From Microbacterium sp. A20 (GTDB lineage: Bacteria; Actinomycetota; Actinomycetes; Actinomycetales; Microbacteriaceae), in contig NZ_SSDF01000084.1 of the NCBI RefSeq assembly GCF_004794515.1, positions 62,001 through 126,000 of the forward strand: DNA of 64,000 bases. The letters are read 5' to 3'. Position numbers and translations under genes: made by a program. Positions 16,043 to 25,304 of the stretch are shown here, one piece after another; within the stretch, counting starts at the first letter, position 1; each line of letters opens with the position of its first letter. The notes beneath the pieces are model-generated. The model searched no databases and was not told the DNA's origin. It saw only the letters and a list, made by a program, of their open reading frames with translations.

Positions 16043-16866
16043 ACATCACCCTGGCCGCGCCTCGAGCGACGGCATCCGCCCCCTCCGCTCCCACTCCCCG
16101 TCCGCGACTGCGCGGTTTCACCGCCGAGGCCGTCTTCGTCGGACGGAGCCTGCGTCATTCCGTCCGCGACGGCGAATCGCTGCTGATGGCGATCATGCTG
16201 CCCGTGATGCTCATGCTCATGTTCACGTGGGTCTTCGGCGGCGCCATCGACCCGTCGGGCGCCTACGTCGACTACGTCGTGCCGGGCATCATCCTGACCT
16301 GCGCCGGCTTCGGTGCATCGTCCACCGCCGTGTATGTCGCGAACGACATGCGCACCGGCATCATCGACCGCATCCGCACCATGCCGCTGAGAGCGGGCGC
16401 CGTGCTGACCGGGCACGTCGTCGCCAGTGTGCTGCGGAACCTGATCGCCACCGCGATCGTGATCGGCGTCGGCGTACTGGTCGGGTTCCGGCCGACCGCG
16501 AACCTCGGGGAGTGGATCGCGCTGGCGGGCCTCATCACCCTGTACATCCTCGCGATCACGTACCTGTTCGCAGCCATCGGGCTCGCGGCAGGAAGCCCCG
16601 AGGGCGCGAACGGATACGGTTTCGTCCTGCTGTTCCTGCCCTATCTCTCCAGCGCGTTCGTGCCCGTCGCGAGCATGCCGGAGTGGCTGCAGCCGATCGC
16701 GGCGAACCAGCCGATCACCCCCATCGTCGAGACGATCCGCTCCCTCCTGATGGATACGCCGCTGCAGGGCGAGGCATGGTGGGCCATCGGCTGGTGCCTG
16801 GTCATCCTGCTGATCGCGGTGACGTGGGGCGCGTGGCTCTTCCGCCGCAAGGCGGGCCGCCGGTGA
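16039..16866 (+). CDS. DrrB-like ABC-2 exporter permease
   Basis: A 275-residue ABC-2 membrane protein with six helices. An N-terminal cytoplasmic stretch of about 40 residues (rich in Ala/Pro, RPRLRGF) precedes VFVGRSLRHSVRDGESLLMAIMLPVMLMLMFTWVFGG. The family region DRIRTMPLRAGAVLTGHVVASVLRNL and the late SSAFVPVASMPEWLQPIAANQPITPIVETIR are typical of DrrB. It forms the exporter with 15149-16042. Confidence 0.92.
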   Translation: MNITLAAPRATASAPSAPTPRPRLRGFTAEAVFVGRSLRHSVRDGESLLMAIMLPVMLMLMFTWVFGGAIDPSGAYVDYVVPGIILTCAGFGASSTAVYVANDMRTGIIDRIRTMPLRAGAVLTGHVVASVLRNLIATAIVIGVGVLVGFRPTANLGEWIALAGLITLYILAITYLFAAIGLAAGSPEGANGYGFVLLFLPYLSSAFVPVASMPEWLQPIAANQPITPIVETIRSLLMDTPLQGEAWWAIGWCLVILLIAVTWGAWLFRRKAGRR

Positions 16867-17000
16867 TTGCCTTCCGCCACGGCTCGGATCCCAGCTGAGC
16901 CATAGGCGCTCCGTGCCGTTCGCTCAGACGAGACTGCGATGGTCGGTACAGGACTCGCACCGACCCCGCCGAGTCCACGCGGGTCTGGGGACCTGCGGAT

Positions 17001-17036
17001 CGCCCCTGACGACTTGCCCCCCGGTCGTCAGGGGCG
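17001..17036. terminator. 13-bp hairpin between convergent genes
   Basis: CGCCCCTGACGAC (17001-17013) pairs perfectly with GTCGTCAGGGGCG (17024-17036) around a 10-base loop. It sits in the 209-base gap between the DrrB-like and ArsR stops and can serve both strands. No clear U tract is present. The rest of this gap shows no gene. Confidence 0.7.
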
Positions 17037-17075
17037 AGGCGTTCCCCCGGGACTCATTCCGGTCAGGACGAGGGG

Positions 17076-17483
17076 TCAGGCTCCGAGGCGCTTGAGTGCG
17101 TTGGCGACGACATGCTTCGCGGAAGCCGCGGCGCGACCGACGACCTCGGCGGCGTGCGCGGCACTGTCCGGCACGGGGTAGTCGATGTCGGGAGCTTCGT
17201 CGCCGTATGCGTCGACGAGGAACGGCACCAGCCAGTCGTCGACGACCTCGAGCGGCTCGACCGCGAGACTGTAGAAACGACGCTGTCCGTCTTCGCGCAC
17301 GGAGACCAGCTCGGCGTCGCGCAGCACCTTCAGATGCTTCGACACGGTGGGCTGGCTGATGCCGAGATCGGCGACGATCTGGCTGACGCTGGTGCCCGTC
17401 TCTCCTTCGGTCGTACGTCGCAGCAGGAGCTGGAGGATGTCTCGCCTCGTACCGTCTGCGATCACGTCGAAGATGTCCGTCAT
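17076..17483 (-). CDS. ArsR family winged-helix regulator
   Basis: A 135-residue regulator starting MTDIFDVIADGTRRDILQLLL at 17483. The HTH is VSQIVADLGISQPTVSKHLKVLRDAELVSVREDGQRRFYSL. No obvious metal-binding cysteine cluster is present, so it is not a classic metal sensor. The C-terminal 40 residues (AAHAAEVVGRAAASAKHVVANALKRL) form an extended helix. It is divergent from the TrkH potassium gene, 106 bases apart, but whether it controls it is unknown. Confidence 0.88.
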   Translation of the reverse strand: MTDIFDVIADGTRRDILQLLLRRTTEGETGTSVSQIVADLGISQPTVSKHLKVLRDAELVSVREDGQRRFYSLAVEPLEVVDDWLVPFLVDAYGDEAPDIDYPVPDSAAHAAEVVGRAAASAKHVVANALKRLGA

Positions 17484-17589
17484 GTGATCAGGGTAGTCGG
17501 CTCCGGCACGGAGTACCATGACGAAGGCTCGGCGACTGGCGCCGGGTGTCCGCGGTGTGCGGACGAGAGAGAATCACGAGGGGGCAGCG

Positions 17590-19020
17590 ATGTCGGGCAT
17601 CGTTTCGGCGTCGTCCCCACGACAGGCCCTCAGAGGTGCCGCCGGACGGGTGAAGCACCTCGTCACGTCGTCGCCGTCCCGCTTCGCGATCGTCGTGTTC
17701 GCGCTGCTGATCCTGGTCTTCACGGTGCTGCTGTCACTGCCGATCGCGTCCGCGAGCGGCACCGTCACACCACTGAGCGATGCGCTCTTCACGGCCGTCT
17801 CGACCATCTGCGTCACCGGCCTCGCCACCGTCGACATGGCCAACCACTGGTCGCCGTTCGGCCACGTCCTGATCTTCCTCGGGGTGAACATCGGCGCGCT
17901 CGGCGTCCTCACGCTCGCGTCCCTCATGGGCATGCTGATCTCGAAGCGGCTCGGACTGCGGGCCAAGCTGTTGGCGGCGGGCGACACCAACCCCCTCCGC
18001 GCACACGGCGGCGTGGTCAACGAGAGCCAGACCGTGCGGCTCGGCGAGGTCGGCCAGCTGCTGACCACGGTCGCGGTGTCAGCGCTCATCATCGAAGCAT
18101 CGTTGGCGGCGCTGCTCTACCCGGCGCTCGTGATGGCGAAGGTCGACCCGATCGCCGCGCTCTGGGAGGCCCCCTACTTCGCGGCGATGGCGTTCACGAA
18201 CACCGGATTCGCCCCGAACGACGGCGGCGTGGCGGTCTTCGCGGACGACTATCTGGTGCTGTTCCTCCTCATGGTGGGTGTCTTCCTCGGCAGCATCGGC
18301 TTCCCCGTGATCTACACCCTCGCCAAGCACGTCTGGCACGTGAAGCGGTGGTCGCTGCACAGCAAGTTGACGCTCGTCACCACCGTGCTGCTGTTCGTGC
18401 TCGGGGCCGCGGCGTTCCTCATCCTCGAGTACGACAACCCGAAGACCTTCGGGTCGATGGATGCTGCCGACACGACCTTCCAGGCGTTCTTCCTCTCCGC
18501 CATGACCAGGTCCGGTGGCTTCAACGTCATCGAGATGGACGACCTGAACGGCTCGTCCCTGCTCGCCGCCAGCATGCTCATGTTCGTCGGCGGCGGCTCC
18601 GCATCGACCGCCGGCGGCATCAAGGTCACCACTCTCGCCGTGCTCGCGATCGCCGTCTGGTCGGAGGCCAAGGGCCGCCAGTCGGTCGAGGCCTTCGGCC
18701 GGCGCATCCCCAGCGACGTGCAGCGCGTGGCGCTCAGCGTCGTCGCCTGGGGAGCGACGATCGTCGCCCTGTCCACCATCGTGATCGCGCAGATCACGAA
18801 GGCCGACATCAGTCACGTGCTCTTCGACGTGATCTCGGCGTTCGCGACCGTCGGCCTGTCGACGGGTCTCACCGCCGAACTGCCGGACTCCGGCTCCTAC
18901 GTGCTGGCAGCGACCATCTTCATGGGCCGCGTTGGTACAGTGACACTCGCCGCGGCGGTCGCCGCGACATCGCGAACGCAGTACTACTCACTGCCCGTGG
19001 AAAGGCCGATCGTTGGTTGA
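17590..19020 (+). CDS. TrkH/KtrB family potassium channel subunit
   Basis: A 476-residue membrane protein of the SKT superfamily with four M1-P-M2 repeats. Selectivity loops are visible as STICVTGLATVDM, MAFTNTGFAPND, AMTRSGGFNVIEM and ISAFATVGLSTGL, each with the central glycine. Length and lack of an extended N-terminus fit KtrB. It moves K+ (or Na+-coupled K+) across the membrane, gated by the TrkA/KtrA protein encoded next, which starts 8 bases inside its 3' end. The ATG at 17590 follows GAGGGGG. Confidence 0.93.
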   Translation: MSGIVSASSPRQALRGAAGRVKHLVTSSPSRFAIVVFALLILVFTVLLSLPIASASGTVTPLSDALFTAVSTICVTGLATVDMANHWSPFGHVLIFLGVNIGALGVLTLASLMGMLISKRLGLRAKLLAAGDTNPLRAHGGVVNESQTVRLGEVGQLLTTVAVSALIIEASLAALLYPALVMAKVDPIAALWEAPYFAAMAFTNTGFAPNDGGVAVFADDYLVLFLLMVGVFLGSIGFPVIYTLAKHVWHVKRWSLHSKLTLVTTVLLFVLGAAAFLILEYDNPKTFGSMDAADTTFQAFFLSAMTRSGGFNVIEMDDLNGSSLLAASMLMFVGGGSASTAGGIKVTTLAVLAIAVWSEAKGRQSVEAFGRRIPSDVQRVALSVVAWGATIVALSTIVIAQITKADISHVLFDVISAFATVGLSTGLTAELPDSGSYVLAATIFMGRVGTVTLAAAVAATSRTQYYSLPVERPIVG

Positions 19021-19684
19021 AGTCCTCCGGGGCGACGCTCCCGTCCTCGTCATCGGTCTCGGTCGGTTCGGCGCCGCGTGCGCCGGAGAGCTCGACCGCC
19101 TCGACCGCGAGGTGCTCGCGATCGACGACAACCTCGAGCTCGTGCAGAAGTGGTCGGACCGGGTCACCCACACGGTGCAGGCCGACGCGAAGAACATCGA
19201 CGCCCTCCGCCAGATCGGCGCTCAGGACTTCCAGGTCGCCGTCGTCGCCGTCGGCTCGTCGATCGAGGCGTCCGTGCTGATCACCGCGAACCTGGTCGAC
19301 CTGAAGGTGCCGCAGATCTGGGCCAAGGCCGTCTCGCAGTCGCACGGCAAGATCCTCGCCCGCGTCGGCGCGAACCACGTCATCTACCCGGAGCGCGAGG
19401 CCGGTGAGCGCGTGGCGCACCTCGTGAGCGGGCGCATGCTCGACTTCATCCGCTTCGACGACGACTTCGTCCTCGCCAAGATGTACCCGCCGAAGTTCAT
19501 CCGCGGCGTCGGCCTGAACGAGTCCGGCGTGCGCTCGAAGTACAAGGTCACGGTCGTGGGTGTGAAGAGCCCCGGCAAGCCGTTCCGCTACGCCGAGGCG
19601 AACACCATCGTCACGAACCACGACCTCATCATCGTCTCGGGCACCAACAGCGACATCGAGCGCTTCGCCGGCCTCGACCGCTGA
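19013..19684 (+). CDS. TrkA/KtrA family potassium uptake regulator
   Basis: A 223-residue cytoplasmic gating protein. The N-terminal RCK_N Rossmann domain has VLVIGLGRFGAACAGEL (GxGxxG) and the Asp of LAIDDN at the end of the second strand. ASVLITANLVDLKVPQIWAKA follows. The C-terminal RCK_C domain runs from about residue 140 (SKYKVTVVGVKSPGKPFRYAEANTIV). The start is TTG at 19013, overlapping the TrkH gene by 8 bases, with GGAAAGG upstream. It probably binds NAD(H) or ATP/ADP to gate the TrkH channel. Confidence 0.93.
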   Translation: MVEVLRGDAPVLVIGLGRFGAACAGELDRLDREVLAIDDNLELVQKWSDRVTHTVQADAKNIDALRQIGAQDFQVAVVAVGSSIEASVLITANLVDLKVPQIWAKAVSQSHGKILARVGANHVIYPEREAGERVAHLVSGRMLDFIRFDDDFVLAKMYPPKFIRGVGLNESGVRSKYKVTVVGVKSPGKPFRYAEANTIVTNHDLIIVSGTNSDIERFAGLDR

Positions 19685-19762
19685 CGCCCGGATACATTCG
19701 ATAGCTCGACTCCCCCTCGCGGCGGATGCCCCGTCATGCGTCCCCGTGATGGGATGGGACGC

Positions 19763-20539
19763 ATGACCGACAACGCAGCGGCCCCTCCCGTCCTCGCCCT
19801 CCGTGGGCTCCGCAAGCAGTTCGGGCAGAAGATCGCGGTCGACGACCTCTCCCTCGACGTGCCGGCCGGGTCCATGCTCGGACTCCTCGGCCCGAACGGT
19901 GCGGGCAAGACCACGACCCTCGCCATGACCACGGGCCTGCTGCGACCGGATGCCGGTGCCGCATGGGTGCTCGGCGCGGACGTGTGGCAGAACCCCGCCG
20001 ACGCGAAGGCGCGGATGGGTGTGCTGCCCGACGGCATCCGCATGCTCGACCGCCTCACCGGCGCCGAGCTGCTGCGCTACACCGGGCTCCTCCGTGGCAT
20101 GCCCGAAGCCGAGGTCGTCTCGCGCAGTGACGAACTCCTCGCCGCGCTCGGCCTCACGGACGCCCGGGACCGGCTCGTCGTCGACTACTCGGCGGGCATG
20201 CGCAAGAAGATCGGCCTGGCCTGCGCACTGATCCATGCGCCCCGCCTGCTGATCCTCGACGAACCGCTGGAAGCCGTCGACCCGGTGTCCGGCGAGACGA
20301 TCCGGCAGATCCTGCGGGCGTTCGTGGACGGCGGTGGCACCGTGGTGCTGTCGAGCCACGTGATGGAGCTCGTCGAGTCGATGTGCGACCGGGTCGCGAT
20401 CGTCGCGGAGGGCCGCCTTCTCGCGCACGGAACTCTGGATGAGGTGCGCGCCGGACTCTCGCTGCAGCAGCGGTTCCTCGCCCTCGTGGGGGCACACGAC
20501 CTCGGGACGGAGACGCTCGCATGGTTGCGCTCCTCGTAA
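19763..20539 (+). CDS. ABC transporter ATP-binding protein (exporter type)
   Basis: A 258-residue ATPase with Walker A GPNGAGKTTT and Walker B LLILDEPLEAVDP. The signature is the variant YSAGMRKKIGLACAL, where the usual SGG is SAG, and the switch is in LSSHVMELVE. This CcmA-like class typically partners with ABC-2 type exporters. The ATG at 19763 follows GGGA. Its 3' end overlaps the permease gene by 19 bases, so both are likely one unit. Confidence 0.9.
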   Translation: MTDNAAAPPVLALRGLRKQFGQKIAVDDLSLDVPAGSMLGLLGPNGAGKTTTLAMTTGLLRPDAGAAWVLGADVWQNPADAKARMGVLPDGIRMLDRLTGAELLRYTGLLRGMPEAEVVSRSDELLAALGLTDARDRLVVDYSAGMRKKIGLACALIHAPRLLILDEPLEAVDPVSGETIRQILRAFVDGGGTVVLSSHVMELVESMCDRVAIVAEGRLLAHGTLDEVRAGLSLQQRFLALVGAHDLGTETLAWLRSS

Positions 20540-22113
20540 GCCTGCGCTGGCGGCAGCTGCGCCATCAGCTGTCGCGGAATCCGTGGATGATCGTCACCCT
20601 GGTCATCACGGGGTTGATCGCCCTCGGCTTCCTCGCCGGCCTCGCCGCAGGATTGGTGGCGCTGCGGATCGCCGCTCCCGACGCCGCCGTCACGGTGATC
20701 GTCCTGGCGGGGGCGGTCATCGTCCTCGGCTGGTGGATCGGGTCGATCCTGGTCAGCGCCGACGACTCGCTCGCACCCGAACGATTCGCGCTGCTCCCCC
20801 TGACGGCACGCTCCCTGCTGCCGGGCTTCGTGGTCGCGGGGGCGACGACGGTAGGCGGCATCGGCACCACCGTCGCTCTGCTCCTCATGCTCCTCGGCTG
20901 GTCGGTGAGCCTGCCCGCGCTGCTGACCGCGCTCATCATGATCCCCGTCGCCATCGCCACCTGCGTGCTGGGCGCCCGCGTCGTGAGCGGTGTGCTGGCC
21001 GGCTGGCTCGCCCGACGCAGCGCCCGCGACCTTGTCGTGATCGTCGGCGTGGTGCTCCTCTCCTCGTCCGGCGTCCTGCTCAATGTGGGGATCGGCGCGC
21101 TGGTCCGGGTGAACGACGTCGGCGGAGCGTTCACCACCATCGCGGACATCGCCGCGTGGACGCCGGTCGGTGCTGTCTTCGGCGTGTCCGGGTCCGTCGC
21201 TCAGGGCGACTTCCCGGCTGCGGCACTCCGCCTGGTCATCGCCCTCGCCACGGTCGCCGCCTTGTGGTTCGCGGCACAGGGGCTGCTCGCTGCGCGGCTG
21301 GTCGCCCCCATCCAGGACACCGGCGGCGGACGCGTGCGCTCGGTCGGGCTGCTCGATCGGGTGCTGCCGGCCAGTCCGGTGGGGGCGATCGCCGCCCGCA
21401 CGCTGCGGTACTTCCGACGCGATCCCCGGCAGATCGTCAACATCGTGATGCTCCTGCTGCTGCCCGCGATCTTCATCGGCCTGTCCCTGATGAACGGGCT
21501 GCAGGACGAGTCCATCGGATTCGGCCCCGCGATCACCCTCATCCCGACGATCAACGCCCTTCTCACCGGCACCGTCGTGCAGATGGCGATCGCCTACGAC
21601 AACGACGCGGTCGCCGCGCACATCCTGAGCGGCGTCAGCGGCGCGGCCGACCGGGCAGGACGACTGCTCGGATTCGGGCTGATCGCGATTCCCGTGACGC
21701 TGCTGCTGTGCGTGGCCACCTGCCTGATCGCGGGTCGGATGGACCTGCTCCCGGGCAGCATCGGATCCGCCCTCGGCCTGACGGCGATCTCGGCAGGCGC
21801 TGGGGCGTGGGTCGGCAGCTTCCTTCCCGGTCGTGCGCCCGCCCCCGAGGCGAACCCCCTCGGCCGCGGCTCGTCCGGTGGCGTGCAGTCGCTGCTGGCG
21901 ATGATCATCATCGGACCGATCACGCTCGTGCTCGGGGCACCGGCGTTCGGTTTCGCGATCGCGGGCATCTGGACTCCCGCGTTCGGCTGGGTGAGTCTCG
22001 TCTGCGGCGTCGTGCTCGGCGCCGTGGCCCTGTGGGGCGGGACGATGCTGGGCGGCAGCATCCTGAACCGGCGCTGGCCGGAGGTGCTCGCCGAGGTCTC
22101 CAGCGAGAGCTGA
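20521..22113 (+). CDS. Large ABC exporter membrane protein
   Basis: A 530-residue integral membrane protein with roughly twelve hydrophobic segments. Examples are WMIVTLVITGLIALGFLAGLAAGLVAL near the N-terminus, DLVVIVGVVLLSSSGVLLNVGIGAL, and a central cytoplasmic stretch RTLRYFRRDPRQI. It has no nucleotide-binding motif. It is presumably the transport partner of the ATPase whose gene it overlaps. Proteins of this size are common in Microbacteriaceae as ABC-2 type transporters, with unknown cargo. Confidence 0.82.
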   Translation: MVALLVSLRWRQLRHQLSRNPWMIVTLVITGLIALGFLAGLAAGLVALRIAAPDAAVTVIVLAGAVIVLGWWIGSILVSADDSLAPERFALLPLTARSLLPGFVVAGATTVGGIGTTVALLLMLLGWSVSLPALLTALIMIPVAIATCVLGARVVSGVLAGWLARRSARDLVVIVGVVLLSSSGVLLNVGIGALVRVNDVGGAFTTIADIAAWTPVGAVFGVSGSVAQGDFPAAALRLVIALATVAALWFAAQGLLAARLVAPIQDTGGGRVRSVGLLDRVLPASPVGAIAARTLRYFRRDPRQIVNIVMLLLLPAIFIGLSLMNGLQDESIGFGPAITLIPTINALLTGTVVQMAIAYDNDAVAAHILSGVSGAADRAGRLLGFGLIAIPVTLLLCVATCLIAGRMDLLPGSIGSALGLTAISAGAGAWVGSFLPGRAPAPEANPLGRGSSGGVQSLLAMIIIGPITLVLGAPAFGFAIAGIWTPAFGWVSLVCGVVLGAVALWGGTMLGGSILNRRWPEVLAEVSSES

Positions 22114-22126
22114 CCGGACGCGAGGC

Positions 22127-22414
22127 TCAGGCGTCGATGTCGAGGACGAGCTCGACCACGTCATCGACGCCCAGGCCCTCGCGGTCCTGGAGCACCTTCT
22201 TGATCGGCACGATGTAGCCGCCGTCCTTCGGCCAGAGGGCCGTCGTCACGGTCGTGGAGCCGATGGTGACGGATGCGGGGATCATCCCCCACCCGTACGT
22301 GACGATCGACGCGACGTCGTGGATCATCTCGCTCTCGGCAGGCGGCACGGTGACGAAGTGGAACGGCGCAGGTCCCCGCCAGTACCAGATGGGTCCCCCG
22401 ATCCGCAGCTGCAT
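22127..22414 (-). CDS. DUF1905 domain protein
   Basis: A 95-residue single-domain protein. GGPIWYWRGPAPFHFVTVPPAES is the characteristic start of DUF1905, followed by YGWGMIPASVTIGSTTVTTALWPKDGGYIVPIKKVLQ and VDDVVELVLDID. DUF1905 is a small beta-rich domain, often joined to a bacteriocin-protection (YdeI/OmpD-like) domain that is absent here. It lies three bases past the proC stop on the same strand, so the two are probably co-transcribed. Confidence 0.87.
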   Translation of the reverse strand: MQLRIGGPIWYWRGPAPFHFVTVPPAESEMIHDVASIVTYGWGMIPASVTIGSTTVTTALWPKDGGYIVPIKKVLQDREGLGVDDVVELVLDIDA

Positions 22415-22417
22415 GGC

Positions 22418-23257
22418 TCAGGCCCCGGCGGCGAGTTCCTTCGCCCGTGCGAGGGCTGCGGCCGCGGCATCCGCAAAGGTGCGGTCGAGGTGCGCGTCCT
22501 GCAGCACGGCGACCGCGCGCTCGGTTGTTCCCTTGGGGCTCGTGACGCGACGACGCAGCTCGGCGGGGTCCTCCCCCGAGGCGTCGAGCAGGGCGGTCGC
22601 GCCGATGAAGGTCTGCTCGACCATCAGCCGGGAATCGGCCTCGGTGAAGCCCATGCCGACAGCGGCCTTCGTGAATTCCTCGATCAGCAGGTACACGTAC
22701 GCGGGTCCGGAGCCCGAGATCGTGGACAGCGCATCGATCTGCGACTCCGGGAGCTCGACGACGGCGCCGACGGTCTCGAACAGCCGACGGACGAGGGCGA
22801 GATCCTCGGGAGTGGCGGCGGAACCTGCGGCGAGGCCGGTGACGCCCTTGCGCACGGTCGACGGCGTGTTCGGCATCGAGCGGATGACGCGGGCGTCGGC
22901 ACCGAGCACGGCGGCGAAGGTGTCGAGCGTGACGCCGGCGGCGACGCTCACCACGATCGCGTCGGGCGCGAGGTGCGGTGCGATCTCGCGGAGCAGGTCG
23001 GGCACCATCGCGGGCTTGACGCCGACGAGCACGATCCGTGCCTGCGCGGCGGCCTCGGCATTGCCGTCCGGCCGTTCGGCGAGCGCGACACTGGTCACCC
23101 CGTCGAGGTCGGCGAATGCCTCGGCCTTCTCCGGAGTGCGGTTCGTCGCGATGATCCCGCCGTCGATCCGGATGCCGGAGGCGACCACTCCTCGGAGGAT
23201 CGCACCGCCCATCGAGCCGGCACCCAGGAAAGCGAGAGAAGGAAGCGAATCAGCCAT
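22418..23257 (-). CDS. proC: Pyrroline-5-carboxylate reductase
   Basis: A 279-residue enzyme that reduces pyrroline-5-carboxylate to proline with NAD(P)H, the last step of proline biosynthesis. The N-terminal Rossmann motif is FLGAGSMGGAIL (about residues 9-20), then TNRTPEKAEAF for cofactor choice and VKPAMVPDLL. The C-terminal dimerisation domain carries the family signature SGSGPAYVYLLIEEFTKAAVGMGF. Length is normal. In mycobacteria proC adjoins the Rv0500A/bS22 genes, but here those are near 12-13 kb. Confidence 0.96.
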   Translation of the reverse strand: MADSLPSLAFLGAGSMGGAILRGVVASGIRIDGGIIATNRTPEKAEAFADLDGVTSVALAERPDGNAEAAAQARIVLVGVKPAMVPDLLREIAPHLAPDAIVVSVAAGVTLDTFAAVLGADARVIRSMPNTPSTVRKGVTGLAAGSAATPEDLALVRRLFETVGAVVELPESQIDALSTISGSGPAYVYLLIEEFTKAAVGMGFTEADSRLMVEQTFIGATALLDASGEDPAELRRRVTSPKGTTERAVAVLQDAHLDRTFADAAAAALARAKELAAGA

Positions 23258-23316
23258 GTCGTCATCCTACGGCGGGCACTCCCGCAACCTCGGGCGGGCG
23301 GTTCTAGACTCGTCCC

Positions 23317-24288
23317 ATGAGTGCATCCGGAGGCAACAAGGCCATCGTCGCGGCGTTCCTGGCGAACCTGGGCATCGCCCTCGCGAAGTTCCTCGCCTGG
23401 GCCCTCTCCGGCTCCGCCTCGATGCTCGCGGAAGCGATCCATTCGGTCGCCGACTCGGGCAACCAGCTGCTGCTCATGCTCGGCGGACGCAAAGCGCGAC
23501 GCGAGGCCGACCGCGCCCACCCGTTCGGCTACGGCCGCGAGCGCTACGTGTACGCGTTCGTCGTCTCGATCATCCTCTTCTCGGTGGGCGGTCTCTTCGC
23601 GATCTACGAGGGTGTCGAGAAGCTGACCAACCCGCACGAGCTCGACAAGACCTGGTGGTGGCTGCCCCTGGTCGTGCTCGTCGTCGCGATCGGGCTGGAG
23701 TCATTCTCGCTGCGCACGGCCGTCCGCGAGAGCAACCTCGTGCGGGAGAAGGGACAGTCGTGGGTGTCGTTCGTGCGCCGTTCGAAGGCGCCCGAGCTGC
23801 CGGTCGTGCTGCTCGAGGACGTGGGCGCGCTGACCGGTCTCACGTTCGCCCTGCTCGGCGTCGGCCTCACGCTGCTCACCGGGAACCCCGTGTTCGACGC
23901 GCTCGGCACCGTGATGATCGGCGTGCTGCTGGTGCTGATCGCGATCGTGCTGGGCGTCGAGACCAAGAGCCTCCTCGTCGGCGAGGGCGCGACCCAGGCC
24001 GATCACGACCGGATCGTGGACGCCATCAACGCCGGCGACGAGATCGAGAAGATCATCCACATGAAGACCCTCTACCTCGGCCCGGACGAGCTGATGGTCG
24101 CCGCGAAGATCGCCCTCAACGCCGACAAGCCGCTGCGTGAAGCCGCCGATGACATCAACGCGATCGAGGCCCGCATCCGCGAAGCCGTGCCGGTCGCGCG
24201 CATCGTGTACATCGAGCCGGACGTGTACCGCCCGGCGATCGACCCGGAGCCGTCGACCGACGTCTTCGTGCTGAAGTCGTCGGACTGA
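23317..24288 (+). CDS. Cation diffusion facilitator family transporter
   Basis: A 323-residue metal transporter with six helices. TM2 carries the metal-site motif as SMLAEAIHSVADSGNQLLLMLG, and the TM5 partner is EDVGALTGLTFALLGVGL with its acidic residue. A long cytoplasmic loop between TM4 and TM5 (about residues 125-165, RESNLVREKGQSWVSFVRRSKAP) is characteristic of the SLC30A9/ZnT9-like subgroup. The C-terminal domain (HMKTLYLGPDELMVAAKIAL) is the dimeric ferredoxin-like fold. It probably exports Zn2+ or similar divalent cations. Confidence 0.92.
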   Translation: MSASGGNKAIVAAFLANLGIALAKFLAWALSGSASMLAEAIHSVADSGNQLLLMLGGRKARREADRAHPFGYGRERYVYAFVVSIILFSVGGLFAIYEGVEKLTNPHELDKTWWWLPLVVLVVAIGLESFSLRTAVRESNLVREKGQSWVSFVRRSKAPELPVVLLEDVGALTGLTFALLGVGLTLLTGNPVFDALGTVMIGVLLVLIAIVLGVETKSLLVGEGATQADHDRIVDAINAGDEIEKIIHMKTLYLGPDELMVAAKIALNADKPLREAADDINAIEARIREAVPVARIVYIEPDVYRPAIDPEPSTDVFVLKSSD

Positions 24289-24300
24289 GGCCCGGGCTCC

Positions 24301-24726
24301 ATGAGGCGCACGAAGCTGGTCCTGGCCGTCGGCGCCGCGGCCGCACTCACCGTCGGCCTCTCGGCCTGCTCGATGGACACCGTGATCTGGGGAGCCGACG
24401 GCGCCGCGGTGATCCAGTCCACCGAAGGCCTGATCGATGCGGCGGCCTCCGGCGACGCCGACGTGTACGTCTGTGAGGGTCACGATCCGGAGCTGCGCGA
24501 GCCGGCCGACTGGGAAGGGCTATCGGCTGAGGAGCCGGAGCGTTTCGTCGCCGAGTACTGGCCGGACCAGGCCGTGCTGGATCCGGACTGGAGCATCAAT
24601 CTCTCCCTCGGCGAGGAGCGGGTGGTCAGCGGCGAGGAGTACCCGGGAGACGTCTTCTACCGAGCGACGGATGACGGGCTGTGCCTGGTCGACGTCGCGT
24701 GGTGGACCGTCGAGGTCGAGGGCTGA
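24301..24726 (+). CDS. Small secreted lipoprotein, unknown function
   Basis: A 141-residue lipoprotein with signal RRTKLVLAVGAAAALTVGL and lipobox LSAC (Cys23). The mature region is acidic, with two cysteines (YVCEGHD and DDGLCLVD) that could form a disulfide. I do not recognise a family. It follows the CDF transporter by 12 bases on the same strand and may share its transcript, but no functional link is evident. Confidence 0.75.
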   Translation: MRRTKLVLAVGAAAALTVGLSACSMDTVIWGADGAAVIQSTEGLIDAAASGDADVYVCEGHDPELREPADWEGLSAEEPERFVAEYWPDQAVLDPDWSINLSLGEERVVSGEEYPGDVFYRATDDGLCLVDVAWWTVEVEG

Positions 24727-24754
24727 CGCTCTCCCGGCTGCGGGCTTCCGGGGC

Positions 24755-25210
24755 TCAGCGACGGTGCTCGAAGAACGTCCGCAGCAGTGCGGTCGCGGCG
24801 TCCGCTTCGATGCCGCCGATCACCTCGGCGCGGTAGGGCAGCCGCCGGTCGCGCAGCACGTCGTACATCGAGCCGGCCGCACCCGCCTTGTCGTCCCAGG
24901 CGCCGAAGATCACCCGACCGACGCGGGCCTGGAGGATCGCACCGGCGCACATGATGCACGGCTCGAGGGTCACGACCAGCGTGTGTCCCTCGAGATTCCA
25001 GGAGCCGACGGATGTCGCCGCCCGACGGAGCGCCTCGACCTCGGCGTGCCCGGTCGGATCGTTCGTGGCCTCGCGGGTGTTGCGGCCCTCGGCGACGATC
25101 CGCCCGACGGGGTCCAGCACCACGGCGCCGACGGGTATCTCCGACGCCGCAGCAGCCTCGGCCGCGAGCTCGAGGGCCCGCCGCATCGCGAGGTCGTCGG
25201 CAGCGGTCAT
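24755..25210 (-). CDS. tadA: tRNA-specific adenosine deaminase
   Basis: A 151-residue zinc deaminase that converts adenosine 34 to inosine in tRNA-Arg(ACG). The catalytic motif HAEVEA (His55, Glu57) and the zinc-binding PCIMC (Cys85, Cys88) are intact. TGHAE and the C-terminal LRTFFEHRR match TadA rather than cytosine or guanine deaminases. It is divergent from upp, 94 bases apart. Confidence 0.95.
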   Translation of the reverse strand: MTAADDLAMRRALELAAEAAAASEIPVGAVVLDPVGRIVAEGRNTREATNDPTGHAEVEALRRAATSVGSWNLEGHTLVVTLEPCIMCAGAILQARVGRVIFGAWDDKAGAAGSMYDVLRDRRLPYRAEVIGGIEADAATALLRTFFEHRR

Positions 25211-25304
25211 GCGTCGAGCCTACGACAGCTGCCGATCGTGGCCGGAGACGACAGCCGACGGCCTCGATGTCGTTCCCGAAGGCGCGGCGCATTACCCTGT
25301 ATCC

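Noticed and set aside
16867..17075. Small gene between the DrrB-like and ArsR genes
   Set aside because: The short frames there have no ribosome site or recognisable sequence; the strong hairpin explains the gap as a termination region.
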